From Candidatus Edwardsbacteria bacterium RifOxyA12_full_54_48 (lineage in GTDB: Bacteria; Edwardsbacteria; AC1; EtOH8), in contig MFFN01000003.1 in the NCBI GenBank assembly GCA_001777915.1, forward strand, positions 174,144 through 238,143: 64,000 nt of DNA. The letters run 5' to 3'. Shown here one piece after another: positions 33,385 through 42,906 of the stretch (its first letter is position 1; each line of letters starts with the position of its first letter). The position numbers and the translations under genes are program-made. The notes beneath the pieces were generated by a model. It did not search any database and had not been told where the DNA came from. It was given only the letters and a program-made list of their open reading frames with translations.

Positions 33385-33432
33385 TTTACTTCTATCATTT
33401 TCAATCCACTATTTTCGATTTCCTGTTTTCTA
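33385..33432. repeat. Heptamer repeat between hypF and the four-helix-bundle gene
   Basis: Minus strand units AAAATAG, AAAACAG, GAAATCG, AAAATAG, TGGATTG, AAAATGA (period 7). The hypF stop codon TAG is formed by the first unit, so the repeat defines the end of HypF. Confidence 0.72.
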
Positions 33433-35730
33433 TTTTAAAAAGGAGGCAAGCACCTGTCCCAATGCAATTCCCCCGTCATTTGCCGGGACCTGCCGGTGCG
33501 CCAGAACATCATATCCTTTCCGCTGCAAGCCCTGTGAAATCGCCGTTAAAAGGAAGCGGTTCTGGAATACCCCGCCGGAAAGGGCCACTGTTTTGATGCC
33601 GGTTTTTGACCTCAAATTATCGCACATCAGCAAAGTAAAGTCAACGATTGTATTATGGAACTTGGCCGAGCAAACCCCGGCATTTTTTCCCGCCAGGATA
33701 TCGTCAGACAGCTGTTTCCACAGGTTTTTCACCGACACTAAGGTCATCCCATTTATTTCAGCCAAATCAAACCCATATCTTTCTTTGATCCCTGAAGCCA
33801 GGCAGTTCTCCAGTGCCATGGCCGCCTGGGCCTCGAAAGTAATGCTCCGGCAGACGCCTAAAAGAGCGCTGACCGCATCGAACAGTCGCCCCAGGCTGGA
33901 CGTCCAGGCCAGATTAAAGCCGTTCTCCAGTTGTTTGGCTATCACCTCCAGCTCCGCTGGGCTATCTTTGGGCATCAGTTTTACGGGAATCTGGTTGAGA
34001 AGATATTTGCTATAGGCGGCGGCGATCCGGTAGGGTTTTTTTATTGAAATCTCCCCGCCCGGCAGGGGCAGATATTCCAAATGTCCCGCCCTTTCGATGT
34101 TTATGCCGTCGAAGACAAAGAACTCCCCGCCCCAGATCTTTCCGTCCTGGCCGTAGCCGGTCCCGTCGAAGGCCACGCCGATGGCCGGTATGACCTTCCC
34201 GTTATCGGCCAGGGTGCTTAAGATATGGGCCTTTTGATGCTGAATGGCACGCACAGACACCCCGGCTTGCTCCTTGGCCCATTTGGTGGTCAGGTAATCG
34301 GGGTGCAGGTCGTGGACGATAATTCCCGGTTTTATCTTGAACCACCTCTGGTATTTATCCACCATTTCTTCGAAGAATTCCAGGGTGGCAGCGTTGTCCA
34401 TCTCGCCGATATGCTGGCTGACATAGGCCTTATCGCCAGAGGCCAGGCAAAAGACATTCTTCATCTCCCCTCCCACCGCCAGGGTGGGCGGCACCGGGAC
34501 CGGGAGATTGATGGGATTGGGGGCGTAGCCCCTGGAATGCCGGACTATCTGGAAATTCCCGGCCTGGGTGTCCCCGGCCGCGGTCCAGAAAACTATGGAA
34601 TCGTCGTTTCGATTCTCGATCTCCCGATCATTTAACAAAAAATGATCCGCGATCTCCGCCAGTTGGTCCAAAGCCTCCCGATTGCCGATAACGACCGGTT
34701 CATCCTGGATATTGCCAGAGGTCATCACTAATGCCACGAATCCGGGGGATATTTTTTTCAGATCTTTGAATAAAAGATGATGAACCGGGGCATAGGGCAG
34801 CATCACCCCCAGATAATCATTTCCCGGGGCCACTTTATCCGATAGTCTTCCCGGTTTCCTGTTTCCCATTTCCGATTTTCTAAGCAGGGTTATCGGCGCC
34901 TGGCTTGACATCAGCACCTTCGCCTCCTGGTTGTTCACTTCGCAGATGGCCCGCACATCATCCAATGACCCGCACATCAGGGCCAGCGGTTTGTCCGGCC
35001 GGTTCTTTCCGTCTCGAAGTTTTTTGACGGCCGAATCACTTCCGGCATCGCAGGCCAGATGAAGCCCGCCGATCCCCTTGATGGCCAGGATCTCCCCGGC
35101 TAACAGCAGCCTGGCCGTTTTGTCAACGGCCCCATCCGCTTCGGCAATCATACTTCCATCGCTGCCGCACAGCCGTACTTTAGGCCCGCAGTCCGGGCAG
35201 GCATTGGGTTGAGCATGAAACCTGCGGTTCTCGGGGTCATCATATTCCTTTAGACATTTGGGGCACATAACAAAGGCCGACATGGTTGTAAAAGGCCGGT
35301 CGTAGGGAGTGTTCTTTATGATGGAGAACCTGGGGCCGCAGTTGGTGCAGTTGATGAAGGGGTATTCGTGGCGGCGATCGGTCGGATCCAGCATCTCCCT
35401 CCGGCAGTCGTCGCATAAGGAAATGTCCGGGGAGAGCCGGGTATTGCCTCCGCCGCCAAGGCTCTCCCGGATGGTGAAGTCGGAATAGTCCCCCGGAACT
35501 GCCTCGGTAACGGAAATTTGATCGATGGAGGCCTGAGGCGGCAGTTCCCGCGGGATGTCCGTCAAAAAAGCATCGACCCCGGACGATTGGCCCTGGGTCA
35601 ATATCTCCACCCCCCGGCTGGAATTGAGCACCCAGCCAGAAAGACGGTGGCGTTTTGCCAGCCGGTAGATATAGGGCCGGAATCCCACCCCCTGGACTAT
35701 GCCGTTGATTATTACTTTTACTGTTCTCAT
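33430..35730 (-). CDS. hypF: Carbamoyltransferase HypF
   Basis: 766 residues, full length. N-terminal acylphosphatase domain (VIINGIVQGVGFRPYIYRLA), two zinc fingers (CDDCRREML...CTNCG; CPKCLKEY...CPDCG), YrdC-like ATP domain, and Kae1-like C-terminal domain (VALSGGVFQNRFLL). It uses carbamoyl phosphate to load HypE. First gene of the hyp cluster. No ribosome site is obvious before the ATG at 35730. Residues about 285-291 (SEMGNRK) come from an in-frame repeat tract. Confidence 0.96.
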   Translation of the reverse strand: MRTVKVIINGIVQGVGFRPYIYRLAKRHRLSGWVLNSSRGVEILTQGQSSGVDAFLTDIPRELPPQASIDQISVTEAVPGDYSDFTIRESLGGGGNTRLSPDISLCDDCRREMLDPTDRRHEYPFINCTNCGPRFSIIKNTPYDRPFTTMSAFVMCPKCLKEYDDPENRRFHAQPNACPDCGPKVRLCGSDGSMIAEADGAVDKTARLLLAGEILAIKGIGGLHLACDAGSDSAVKKLRDGKNRPDKPLALMCGSLDDVRAICEVNNQEAKVLMSSQAPITLLRKSEMGNRKPGRLSDKVAPGNDYLGVMLPYAPVHHLLFKDLKKISPGFVALVMTSGNIQDEPVVIGNREALDQLAEIADHFLLNDREIENRNDDSIVFWTAAGDTQAGNFQIVRHSRGYAPNPINLPVPVPPTLAVGGEMKNVFCLASGDKAYVSQHIGEMDNAATLEFFEEMVDKYQRWFKIKPGIIVHDLHPDYLTTKWAKEQAGVSVRAIQHQKAHILSTLADNGKVIPAIGVAFDGTGYGQDGKIWGGEFFVFDGINIERAGHLEYLPLPGGEISIKKPYRIAAAYSKYLLNQIPVKLMPKDSPAELEVIAKQLENGFNLAWTSSLGRLFDAVSALLGVCRSITFEAQAAMALENCLASGIKERYGFDLAEINGMTLVSVKNLWKQLSDDILAGKNAGVCSAKFHNTIVDFTLLMCDNLRSKTGIKTVALSGGVFQNRFLLTAISQGLQRKGYDVLAHRQVPANDGGIALGQVLASFLK
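34849..34882. repeat. In-frame repeat tract inside hypF
   Basis: Minus strand GAAAATCGGAAATGGGAAAC then AGGAAACC; units of about 7 bases built on GGAAAnn. It encodes KSEMGNRKPG between the conserved ITLLR and VAPGNDYLGVMLPY blocks of the YrdC-like region. Confidence 0.6.
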
Positions 35731-35743
35731 TTTGATAAAACTT

Positions 35744-35776
35744 TTTAAAAAGGCCGCCCCTGCAGGGACAGCCTTA
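35744..35776 (-). terminator. Terminator after the coiled-coil gene
   Basis: Minus-strand hairpin AAGGC...CCCTGCAGGG...GCCTT followed by TTTTT, about 45 bases after the stop at 35820 and immediately before hypF. Confidence 0.75.
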
Positions 35777-35819
35777 AGGTATTAACAGGAACTGATATTT
35801 GGTTGATCGATGGTTCCCC

Positions 35820-38800
35820 TCAAGTGAACAGGCCGGATTTTTTATCTATCTGGAGTTCCAGGTCCTCCAGTATCCGTTTCTGCTCGTCGATCTTACGGGA
35901 CAGTTCGCGCGATTCTTTCTTCAGGTTTTCCATCTCGGACATCTCCATGGAGAGCATCTGGAAACGCTTGAGCAGGGACGCTTCCTCGCTGGTTTTGGCG
36001 GCAATGGCCTCCTGCACCGATTTTAGTTTGGCCTGGGCAGACTCGGCCTCTGAAGCCAGATCCCTTATCTCCAGCTGCAGGCTCTCCTTCCTGGTGCTGA
36101 TGCCGGCCATCTCCATATCGGCCTGGGCGTTCAATTGCTGGTTCCGGTTCTTCAGGTCGGCCAGGGTCTTCTCCAATTCCTCCCGCTGGCGCTCCTTGCT
36201 CTCCACCTCCGACACCACTCCTCGCAGTTGATCGCTGATGCCCTCCAGCTTGCGGCTCTTCTCCTCCATTTCCCGCTGGATCTTGTCGACCTGTTCATTG
36301 AGCCGCAGTTTCGCGGCTTCGGTATCCTGGGACAGACTCTCCAGTTCGCGGTTCTGCTGCTGCACCTGGTCCTCTAATTCCTTCCGGGTCGCCTCCAGCT
36401 GGGCATCCAGATTCTCCTTCTGGGTTCTGATATCGGCCACAGCGGTTGCTAATTCCTCCCGATGGGACTTCAAATCGTCCATTTCCTCCTGCAGGCCGCT
36501 TATCCGGCCCGCCACGGCTTGGGATTCATCCCGGCCGGTCTCGATCTGCTGCCTGATCTTATCCAGCTGGCCGCTCAGATCAGCCAGTTCAGATTCGGCG
36601 GTCTGGGCGCTTCGGGCCCTTTCCTGCATCAGGCGCTGGTTCTCGGAGTCGATCTCGTCCAGTTCTTTCCTTCCGCGTTCCAGCTGCCGGGACAGTTCCT
36701 CCTCCCGGGTGCTCAAACCTTCGACAGCTTCCTTCAGTTTCCTGGACTTGGCCAGCTGTTCCTCAATGGAACTGCCCTGCTGGGTGCGGAAATCCATAGC
36801 TTCCTTGATCCACCGTTCCAGACCGGCCCGTTTTTTCTGCAGGGCATCAAGCTGATCATCCAGTTCTTCCTTTTCGGCTGTCAGCCGTCCGATCATCTCC
36901 TCTTTTTCAGCCTTTAACTTGCCTGCCAGTATTTTCTGTTGTTCGATATTTTCCGCCAAAAGCTGGTTCTCCCTGCTGTTGGCGTCCAACTGCTCCTGGA
37001 CATGGTCGTGTTGGCTTTGAACCGATTTGACTTTTGATTCCCAATCCGATAATTCGTTCCGCCTTCTGCCGACTTCGGAGTCCAGATTGGCTTGTTCCTC
37101 AAGCATGGCGGAATATCGCTGACGGGCCTCTTCTATCTGCCGGGCGGTCTGGGCCAGCAGTTCGGCCTGGTTATGCTGTTCCTGTTTGGCGCTGGCCAGC
37201 CGCTTCTCCAGTTCCTCCTGGCTGGACATGGCCAGGCTGATGGATTCGGATAGATGAAGGTGTTCCTGCTCCCGGCCTTCGATCCGTTCCGACAGCCCTT
37301 TCAGCTCGCCCTGCCGGGAGGCAAGTTTCTCCTCCAGTTGGCTGATCTCGGCCTGCCGGGCCTTGATGGTGTTTTCGGCGGAGACGATCTGGGCCTTGTT
37401 GGACTCCACCGCCCCGGCGGTATCGTTCTTTTGCTTGCTGAGCTCATCTATCTTCTGGGCCATGGCCAGACCGTTCTGCCGGAGCGATTCTATCTTCTGC
37501 TGCAGCTGGATGATTATCTCCTGCTTTTTCTCTATGCTCCCTTTAAGCTCGGCCAGCCCGGCATCCAGGGCGGACACCTGACGGTTCCTTTCCACCAGCA
37601 GACTGTTGGAACTGGTCAATTCTATATTCAGGCGGTCCAATTCAGATTCATTCTTCCGGCGCTGTTCCTCGGTCTTCTCCAGCTCCAGCCTGGCCTGGTA
37701 GGTCTGCTGATTGAGCTGCACCTTCTGGCTCTCCAGTTCGGAAAGCTCCTGGGCGGTTGAATCCACCCGGGCCTGGTTCTGCTCCACCGTCTGACTCAGC
37801 GTTTCTATCTGGCCGGGAAGCTCCTGCAGGGAGGCCTGCTTGGCGGAGAGGTCCTTCTGCAGTTCGGCCGCCACCGTCTCCAACACCGCCACCTGGTGCC
37901 GTTTTCCCTCCAGGTTTTTTTCCACCTTGGCGGTGGCCTCCGAGGCCATCACCCCCTGCTGAAGTTTGTCCTGTTTATTCTGTTCGGCATGAATTATCTG
38001 GGAGTTCAGGTCCAGCAGGGTATTCTCGTTCTCGGTCCGGCGTTTATCCAGGTCCGCCACTTCGGAGGCAAGGCCATCCACCCTTTGCTGGGACTTCTCC
38101 ATCAGCTCGTCAAGGGCCTGCTGTTCGTTCTGACGCAGGGCGTAATCGGACGCCGCCCGTTGCAGGCTCTGCTCGGTGTCGGAGATCTCCTGCCGCAGCC
38201 GATCCAGCTCCGCCTGGGAGGCCAGGTTGTCCTGGCTCAGTTTTCCCTGGCGAATCGAATCTTTCTCGATCTCCCCCTGCAGCGACAGGCTCTGCTTCTC
38301 CAGGGTCTTGACGTCGGCCTCACGGGCCTTCATGGTGGCAATGGTCTCTTTCAGCCGGCCCCGGTATTTGTCCAGGGAATCCAGGATTGATTTGCGTTCC
38401 TTTTTACTGCGCCTTATTTTCCTGAGTAATTTGGCCTGGTCCTTGCGGCGCTGTTTTATCTGGCTGTCCAGGAAATTCTTCTCCAGCTTTTTTATCTCCA
38501 GCACCTGGTCGATCGGTTTCTCCTGCCGGTGAAATATGCGGGACAGGAGCCCTGGAGAGGGGATGGCGGAATCGGCCGGCGGCTCCTGGCTGGAAATGGG
38601 CTCCGGAAGTGTCTCCGGGGATATGGCTGCTCCCTGTTCCCCCTCGGCCCCGGGCTCCAGATATTCCTGCGAATCTTCGTCAGCGGAAGCTGGTTCATGG
38701 TTTTCCGGTTCTATTGGTTGCTCCTGGCCGGCGATATTCTCCTCTTCATCACCATCCTCATTCCCGGCCGGTTCCGGGGAGGCCTGATCCGGGGCGGGCG

Positions 38801-39254
38801 GGGAGGCTTTTTTGAACAAACTGCCCAGCAGCCGGCCGATGACGCCCTCCTTGGGCTCCCGGTCCGGTTCGTCATCCCGGGCCGGGCTCTCATCCTCCGG
38901 CTCCGCCCGGGAAGATCCCTCCTGCTCCGGCAGTGCCCCGGGCTCCATGGAGGAGAGAGGTTCTTCCGGAGCCGCGGTTTCCGGTCCGGAAGCCGATTCC
39001 TCTTGGAAATGGGCTTCGCTTTCTTCGGAGGATATTGTCTGGGCGAGGCTTTCCGCAGGAGTTTCGTCATCGGCCACCCGGAACTCGTCCTTCACCGACA
39101 GGGCCCGGCTGATCCTCTGGGCGGATCGGGCCAATTTTCCGAAAAAGCCGCCCCGGGAAGCTTCCGCGCTACCCGCAGGATGGCCTCCCCCGGACTGCTG
39201 GTTGTCCGTCACCCGGCTGCCGTTCTCCTGCTGGTGAAAACCTTTCTGGTCCAT
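35820..39254 (-). CDS. Giant coiled-coil protein with acidic disordered head (unknown)
   Basis: 1144 residues. Residues 1-250 are low-complexity, rich in Glu, Pro and Ser. Three short hydrophobic-basic motifs interrupt this head: 36-50 (GFFGKLARSAQRISR), 137-149 (GVIGRLLGSLFKK) and 235-243 (GLLSRIFHR). From about 250 to the end is nearly continuous heptad coiled coil with runs of Gln, Glu, Lys and Leu. No ATP-binding head or hinge, so it is not SMC, and no signal peptide. It starts three bases after mutS. A structural or scaffolding filament protein is plausible; the motifs may bind membrane or a partner. Confidence 0.72.
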   Translation of the reverse strand: MDQKGFHQQENGSRVTDNQQSGGGHPAGSAEASRGGFFGKLARSAQRISRALSVKDEFRVADDETPAESLAQTISSEESEAHFQEESASGPETAAPEEPLSSMEPGALPEQEGSSRAEPEDESPARDDEPDREPKEGVIGRLLGSLFKKASPPAPDQASPEPAGNEDGDEEENIAGQEQPIEPENHEPASADEDSQEYLEPGAEGEQGAAISPETLPEPISSQEPPADSAIPSPGLLSRIFHRQEKPIDQVLEIKKLEKNFLDSQIKQRRKDQAKLLRKIRRSKKERKSILDSLDKYRGRLKETIATMKAREADVKTLEKQSLSLQGEIEKDSIRQGKLSQDNLASQAELDRLRQEISDTEQSLQRAASDYALRQNEQQALDELMEKSQQRVDGLASEVADLDKRRTENENTLLDLNSQIIHAEQNKQDKLQQGVMASEATAKVEKNLEGKRHQVAVLETVAAELQKDLSAKQASLQELPGQIETLSQTVEQNQARVDSTAQELSELESQKVQLNQQTYQARLELEKTEEQRRKNESELDRLNIELTSSNSLLVERNRQVSALDAGLAELKGSIEKKQEIIIQLQQKIESLRQNGLAMAQKIDELSKQKNDTAGAVESNKAQIVSAENTIKARQAEISQLEEKLASRQGELKGLSERIEGREQEHLHLSESISLAMSSQEELEKRLASAKQEQHNQAELLAQTARQIEEARQRYSAMLEEQANLDSEVGRRRNELSDWESKVKSVQSQHDHVQEQLDANSRENQLLAENIEQQKILAGKLKAEKEEMIGRLTAEKEELDDQLDALQKKRAGLERWIKEAMDFRTQQGSSIEEQLAKSRKLKEAVEGLSTREEELSRQLERGRKELDEIDSENQRLMQERARSAQTAESELADLSGQLDKIRQQIETGRDESQAVAGRISGLQEEMDDLKSHREELATAVADIRTQKENLDAQLEATRKELEDQVQQQNRELESLSQDTEAAKLRLNEQVDKIQREMEEKSRKLEGISDQLRGVVSEVESKERQREELEKTLADLKNRNQQLNAQADMEMAGISTRKESLQLEIRDLASEAESAQAKLKSVQEAIAAKTSEEASLLKRFQMLSMEMSEMENLKKESRELSRKIDEQKRILEDLELQIDKKSGLFT

Positions 39255-39257
39255 AAG

Positions 39258-41837
39258 TTATTCCTCTCCCGACATTTCTTTTAATTTGGCCAGCCTGTTA
39301 AGGGCCTCAATGGGGGTCATGGTCTCGGGCTGCAGATGTTTGATCTCCCGCAGGAGCTCCTGCTCCTCACGGCTGAAAAGCTCCAATCGGTCTTCCTCCT
39401 GGCGGATCTGCCCATGCCGGGCCAGGCGGGGCGTGGAATCGGACAGCAGGGCATCCTGTTCCAGGTTTTCTAGGATCTCCCGGGCCCGGGAGATCACTTG
39501 GGCCGGAATGCCGGCCAACCGGGCCACCTGCACCCCGTAGCTCTGCCCAGCGCTGCCCTTGACCACCTGCCGCAGGAAGATTATCTCATCGCCCCATTCC
39601 TTGACCGCCATGGAATAATTCTGCACCCCCGGCAGCTGGGCGGCCAGCTCGGTCAGCTCATGATAATGGGTGGCGAACAGGGTCCGGCAGCCGATCTGAT
39701 CGTGCAGATATTCGCTGACCGCCCAGGCGATGGCCAGCCCGTCGAAGGTGCTGGTGCCCCGCCCGATCTCGTCCAGCAGCACCAGGCTCCGGACGGTGGC
39801 GTTGTTCAGGATATTTCCGGTCTCGTTCATCTCGGCCATAAAGGTGCTGATTCCCTTGGCCAGGTCGTCGGAGGCCCCGATCCGGGTGAAGACCCGGTCG
39901 GTGATCCCGATATGGGCCTCCTTGGCCGGCACGAACGATCCCATCTGGGCCATGATGGTCACCAGTGCTATCTGTCTGAGGTAGGTGGATTTCCCGGCCA
40001 TGTTGGGGCCGGTCAGGATGATCAGCCTGTGGTCGCTGTCGTTCAGCAGGGCGTCGTTGGCCACGAACTGTCCCAGCTGGAAATTCCGCTCCACCACCGG
40101 ATGCCGGCCATGGATGATGTGGATCCGGGGAGATTCGTCCACCACCGGTCGGACGTAGCGATTGTTGATGGCAGCCAGGGCCAGGCCGCAAATAACATCG
40201 ATGGCCGCCACCGACTCGGCGGTCTGCTTGATCCGCTGGCACCAGGATGATATCTCCTGGTGCAGGCCGGCGAAGATCTCCATCTCCAGGGCCTTGATCT
40301 TTTCCTCGGCCCCCAGCACCTTGTCCTCGTAGGCCTTCAATTCCGGGGTGACGAACCTCTCGGCATTGCTCAGGGTCTGCTTTCTGATGTAGTCATCAGG
40401 GGCCAATGCCAGATTGGTCTTGCTGATCTCGATATGATATCCGAAGACCGAATTATATTTGACCTTCAGCGACTGGATCCCGGTGCGCTCCCGTTCGCTG
40501 TTCTGGTAATCGGCGATCCAACTCTTGCTGTCGCGGGCCAGAGAGCGAAGCTCGTCCAGGTCGCCGTTGAACCCATCCCGGATGACCCCGCCTTTGGATA
40601 ACGACAGCGGAGGGTCATCAGCCAGGGCTTTGGCCAACAGGTCGGTCAAACCACCGAAATCATGCAGGACAGCGGACAGATCCTTCCAGTAGCGCCCCGG
40701 CGGCAATCCGGTTTTTATCTGGGGAATTTCGGCCAGTGATTGTCCCAGGGCCAGCAGGTCCCGGGGCCCGGCCCTCTGGCAGGCGATCCGCCCCAGCAGC
40801 CTTTCCAGGTCCTGCACCTTCCCGAGATGTCTCCCAAGTTCGTCCCTGGCGGCCCGGCCCTCCAGCAGGCTCTGGACGGCATCCTGCCGCAAGGTTATTT
40901 CATTCAGATCCAGCAGCGGGGCCGCCAGCCAGCGTCTTATCAGCCTCCCGCCCATGGCCGTCACCGTATGGTCTATGGTGTTCAGCAGGCTGATGCCCTG
41001 GGGATGCCCCTCGGGAAAAAGGTTCAGGTTTCTGATGGTGGCGTTGTCCAGCAGCATCTGACCCTGCAGGGAGTAGGGCACCATTTTTGCTAGGTGGCTG
41101 ATGGCCGTCTTCTGGTTTTCCTCCAAATAGCCGATGGCCGCCCCGGCCGCCCCGACGGCCAATGTCAGGTCCTGGCAGCCGAAGCCGGCCAGCGAGGCCG
41201 TTTTGAAATGCCCCAGCAATTTCTTCAGCGCCGAGCCCTGTTCGAAGTGATGGTCCTCCCGATCGGTCAAAGTGAACCCGGCCAGGGCCGGCCCGATCTT
41301 CGGACGGTCGGAGCCGGACACCAGTATCTCGGAAGGCTGGTTGCGCAGCAGCTCGTCGGAAAGTTCCGCCAGGGACATCTCGGCCACCCTTAAATTCCCC
41401 GCCGACAGGTCGCACAGGGCCAGCCCGCACCGGTCCTGATGGCAGTTGACCGTGGCCAGCAGGTTCTCCCTTTTCTCATCCAGCAGGGAGGACCGCATCA
41501 CCGTCCCGGGGGTGATCACCTCGGTGACCTCGCGCCGAACGATGCCCTTGGCCAGCTTGGGGTCCTCCACCTGGTCGCAGATGGCCACCTTGTGCCCGGC
41601 CTTGATCAGCCTGGTGACGTAGCGCTCCAAGGCATGGTGCGGGATCCCGGCCAGCGGGACATCGTTTCCCTTGCCGTGATTGCGGGAGGTCAGCACGATC
41701 CCCAGCACCTTGGAGGTCAGTACCGCATCCTCGAAAAATGTTTCGTAGAAATCGCCCACCCTGAAAAGTAGGATGGCCTCGGGCTGTTCCTGTTTGATCC
41801 GGTGGTACTGGGCGATCATAGGGGTCACTTTCTCCAT
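39258..41837 (-). CDS. mutS: DNA mismatch repair protein MutS
   Basis: 859 residues, normal MutS1 length. Mismatch-reading Phe-x-Glu in RVGDFYETFFEDA (N-terminal domain), connector, clamp, and the C-terminal ATPase with Walker A GPNMAGKSTYLRQ, Walker B LVLLDEIGRGTSTFDG and ATHYHEL. AAAGG precedes the ATG; one base separates it from the SPOR-protein gene. No mutL is in the window. Confidence 0.97.
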   Translation of the reverse strand: MEKVTPMIAQYHRIKQEQPEAILLFRVGDFYETFFEDAVLTSKVLGIVLTSRNHGKGNDVPLAGIPHHALERYVTRLIKAGHKVAICDQVEDPKLAKGIVRREVTEVITPGTVMRSSLLDEKRENLLATVNCHQDRCGLALCDLSAGNLRVAEMSLAELSDELLRNQPSEILVSGSDRPKIGPALAGFTLTDREDHHFEQGSALKKLLGHFKTASLAGFGCQDLTLAVGAAGAAIGYLEENQKTAISHLAKMVPYSLQGQMLLDNATIRNLNLFPEGHPQGISLLNTIDHTVTAMGGRLIRRWLAAPLLDLNEITLRQDAVQSLLEGRAARDELGRHLGKVQDLERLLGRIACQRAGPRDLLALGQSLAEIPQIKTGLPPGRYWKDLSAVLHDFGGLTDLLAKALADDPPLSLSKGGVIRDGFNGDLDELRSLARDSKSWIADYQNSERERTGIQSLKVKYNSVFGYHIEISKTNLALAPDDYIRKQTLSNAERFVTPELKAYEDKVLGAEEKIKALEMEIFAGLHQEISSWCQRIKQTAESVAAIDVICGLALAAINNRYVRPVVDESPRIHIIHGRHPVVERNFQLGQFVANDALLNDSDHRLIILTGPNMAGKSTYLRQIALVTIMAQMGSFVPAKEAHIGITDRVFTRIGASDDLAKGISTFMAEMNETGNILNNATVRSLVLLDEIGRGTSTFDGLAIAWAVSEYLHDQIGCRTLFATHYHELTELAAQLPGVQNYSMAVKEWGDEIIFLRQVVKGSAGQSYGVQVARLAGIPAQVISRAREILENLEQDALLSDSTPRLARHGQIRQEEDRLELFSREEQELLREIKHLQPETMTPIEALNRLAKLKEMSGEE

Positions 41838-41838
41838 A

Positions 41839-42900
41839 TCACCTTTCGACCACCATCGTTTTCAGCCCGAATTTGTCCTTCAGGGACTGCTGGGCCTTTT
41901 TCAGTTCGGACGAATTCTCGTAGGGGCCGGCCTGCAATTTGTATATCGTGCCCCTGCCTTCCTTGACCTCCTCCACTACGGTATCAAAACCTTCGGCCCG
42001 CACCTTCTTGGCCCAGCCGTCCATGATCGCCTTGTTATTGTAGGCTCCTATCTGCAGATAATAAAAACTGAGGGGAGCAGGCTCCTCCGGGGCCGGCGGC
42101 TGATCGACATTTGGGGGTTGGGTCATTTCGGCCTGGCGGGACAGATCATTATCGGGTCCGGCCTCCGAAAGGCTCCCGTCATCCTGACTGCCATCCTGAT
42201 TTTCCTGGGTCAGGGCGGCTATCAAATATTCCCGGGCGCTGCCGGATTCCGGAGTCCCCGGGAAAAGATCCATGATCCTCCTCCAGTGCTCCTTGGCCCT
42301 GGCATTATCGCCTTTTTGCTGCCAGTACCCGGCCAGGACGTTCAACAGGGCCGCCCCTCCCGGGGCCCGGGGATACTGGTCCAGATAGGCGTTGACATAG
42401 GCCTCGGCTTTGCTCAGGCTGTCGCTGCCCAAGGCCATCAAAGCCAGCTTGGAAAGGCTTTCCCTGCCGGCCGGGGCGCTGCCGTACCTGGAATAGGTGT
42501 AGAGGTACCGCTCCCGGGCCTGGGCGGCCGATCCCACGTTATGCAGGTACTGGGCCGTGGCGTAGGACGCCTGGGAGGCCAAAGAATGTGCCGGGTAATT
42601 GTCCAAGATGAACTGGTAATGGCCGAAGGCGTTGTTCCCGCTGGTCTCGATACGGGCCAGGGTGAACCTGGCCTCGGGGATGAATTTCCCCCGGGGATGG
42701 CGGGAAAGGTATTTTTTATAAGCCTCGGCGGCCTGGGGATATTTTCCGGTTTGGCACAACTGCCAGGCCGCTTCATATTCCTTCTCCTCGCTGATCCCGA
42801 AACAAAAAGAACCTTTCAACAGCAGGAGCACGATCAATGGCCGGGCCGATCTCACTGCCGGACCAAATATTCTCTTTATGTCATGACCTTTATAGTGCAT
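41839..42900 (-). CDS. TPR and SPOR-domain envelope protein
   Basis: 353 residues. N-terminal signal segment (about residues 19-35, RPLIVLLLLKGSFCFG). Then TPR-like repeats of the YbgF/outer-membrane-assembly type (YEAAWQLCQTGKYPQAAEAYKKYLSRHP), an acidic linker, and a C-terminal SPOR domain (LSFYYLQIGAYNNKAIMDGWAKKV...YKLQAGPY). SPOR domains bind peptidoglycan at division sites, so it probably acts in the periplasm on the cell wall. Confidence 0.83.
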   Translation of the reverse strand: MHYKGHDIKRIFGPAVRSARPLIVLLLLKGSFCFGISEEKEYEAAWQLCQTGKYPQAAEAYKKYLSRHPRGKFIPEARFTLARIETSGNNAFGHYQFILDNYPAHSLASQASYATAQYLHNVGSAAQARERYLYTYSRYGSAPAGRESLSKLALMALGSDSLSKAEAYVNAYLDQYPRAPGGAALLNVLAGYWQQKGDNARAKEHWRRIMDLFPGTPESGSAREYLIAALTQENQDGSQDDGSLSEAGPDNDLSRQAEMTQPPNVDQPPAPEEPAPLSFYYLQIGAYNNKAIMDGWAKKVRAEGFDTVVEEVKEGRGTIYKLQAGPYENSSELKKAQQSLKDKFGLKTMVVER

Positions 42901-42906
42901 TTAACT

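Noticed and set aside
34605-34635. Further in-frame repeat in hypF (REIENRNDDS)
   Set aside because: The DNA looks repeat-like, but the protein segment aligns with the normal NDRxIxxRxDDSV block of HypF, so no insertion is needed.
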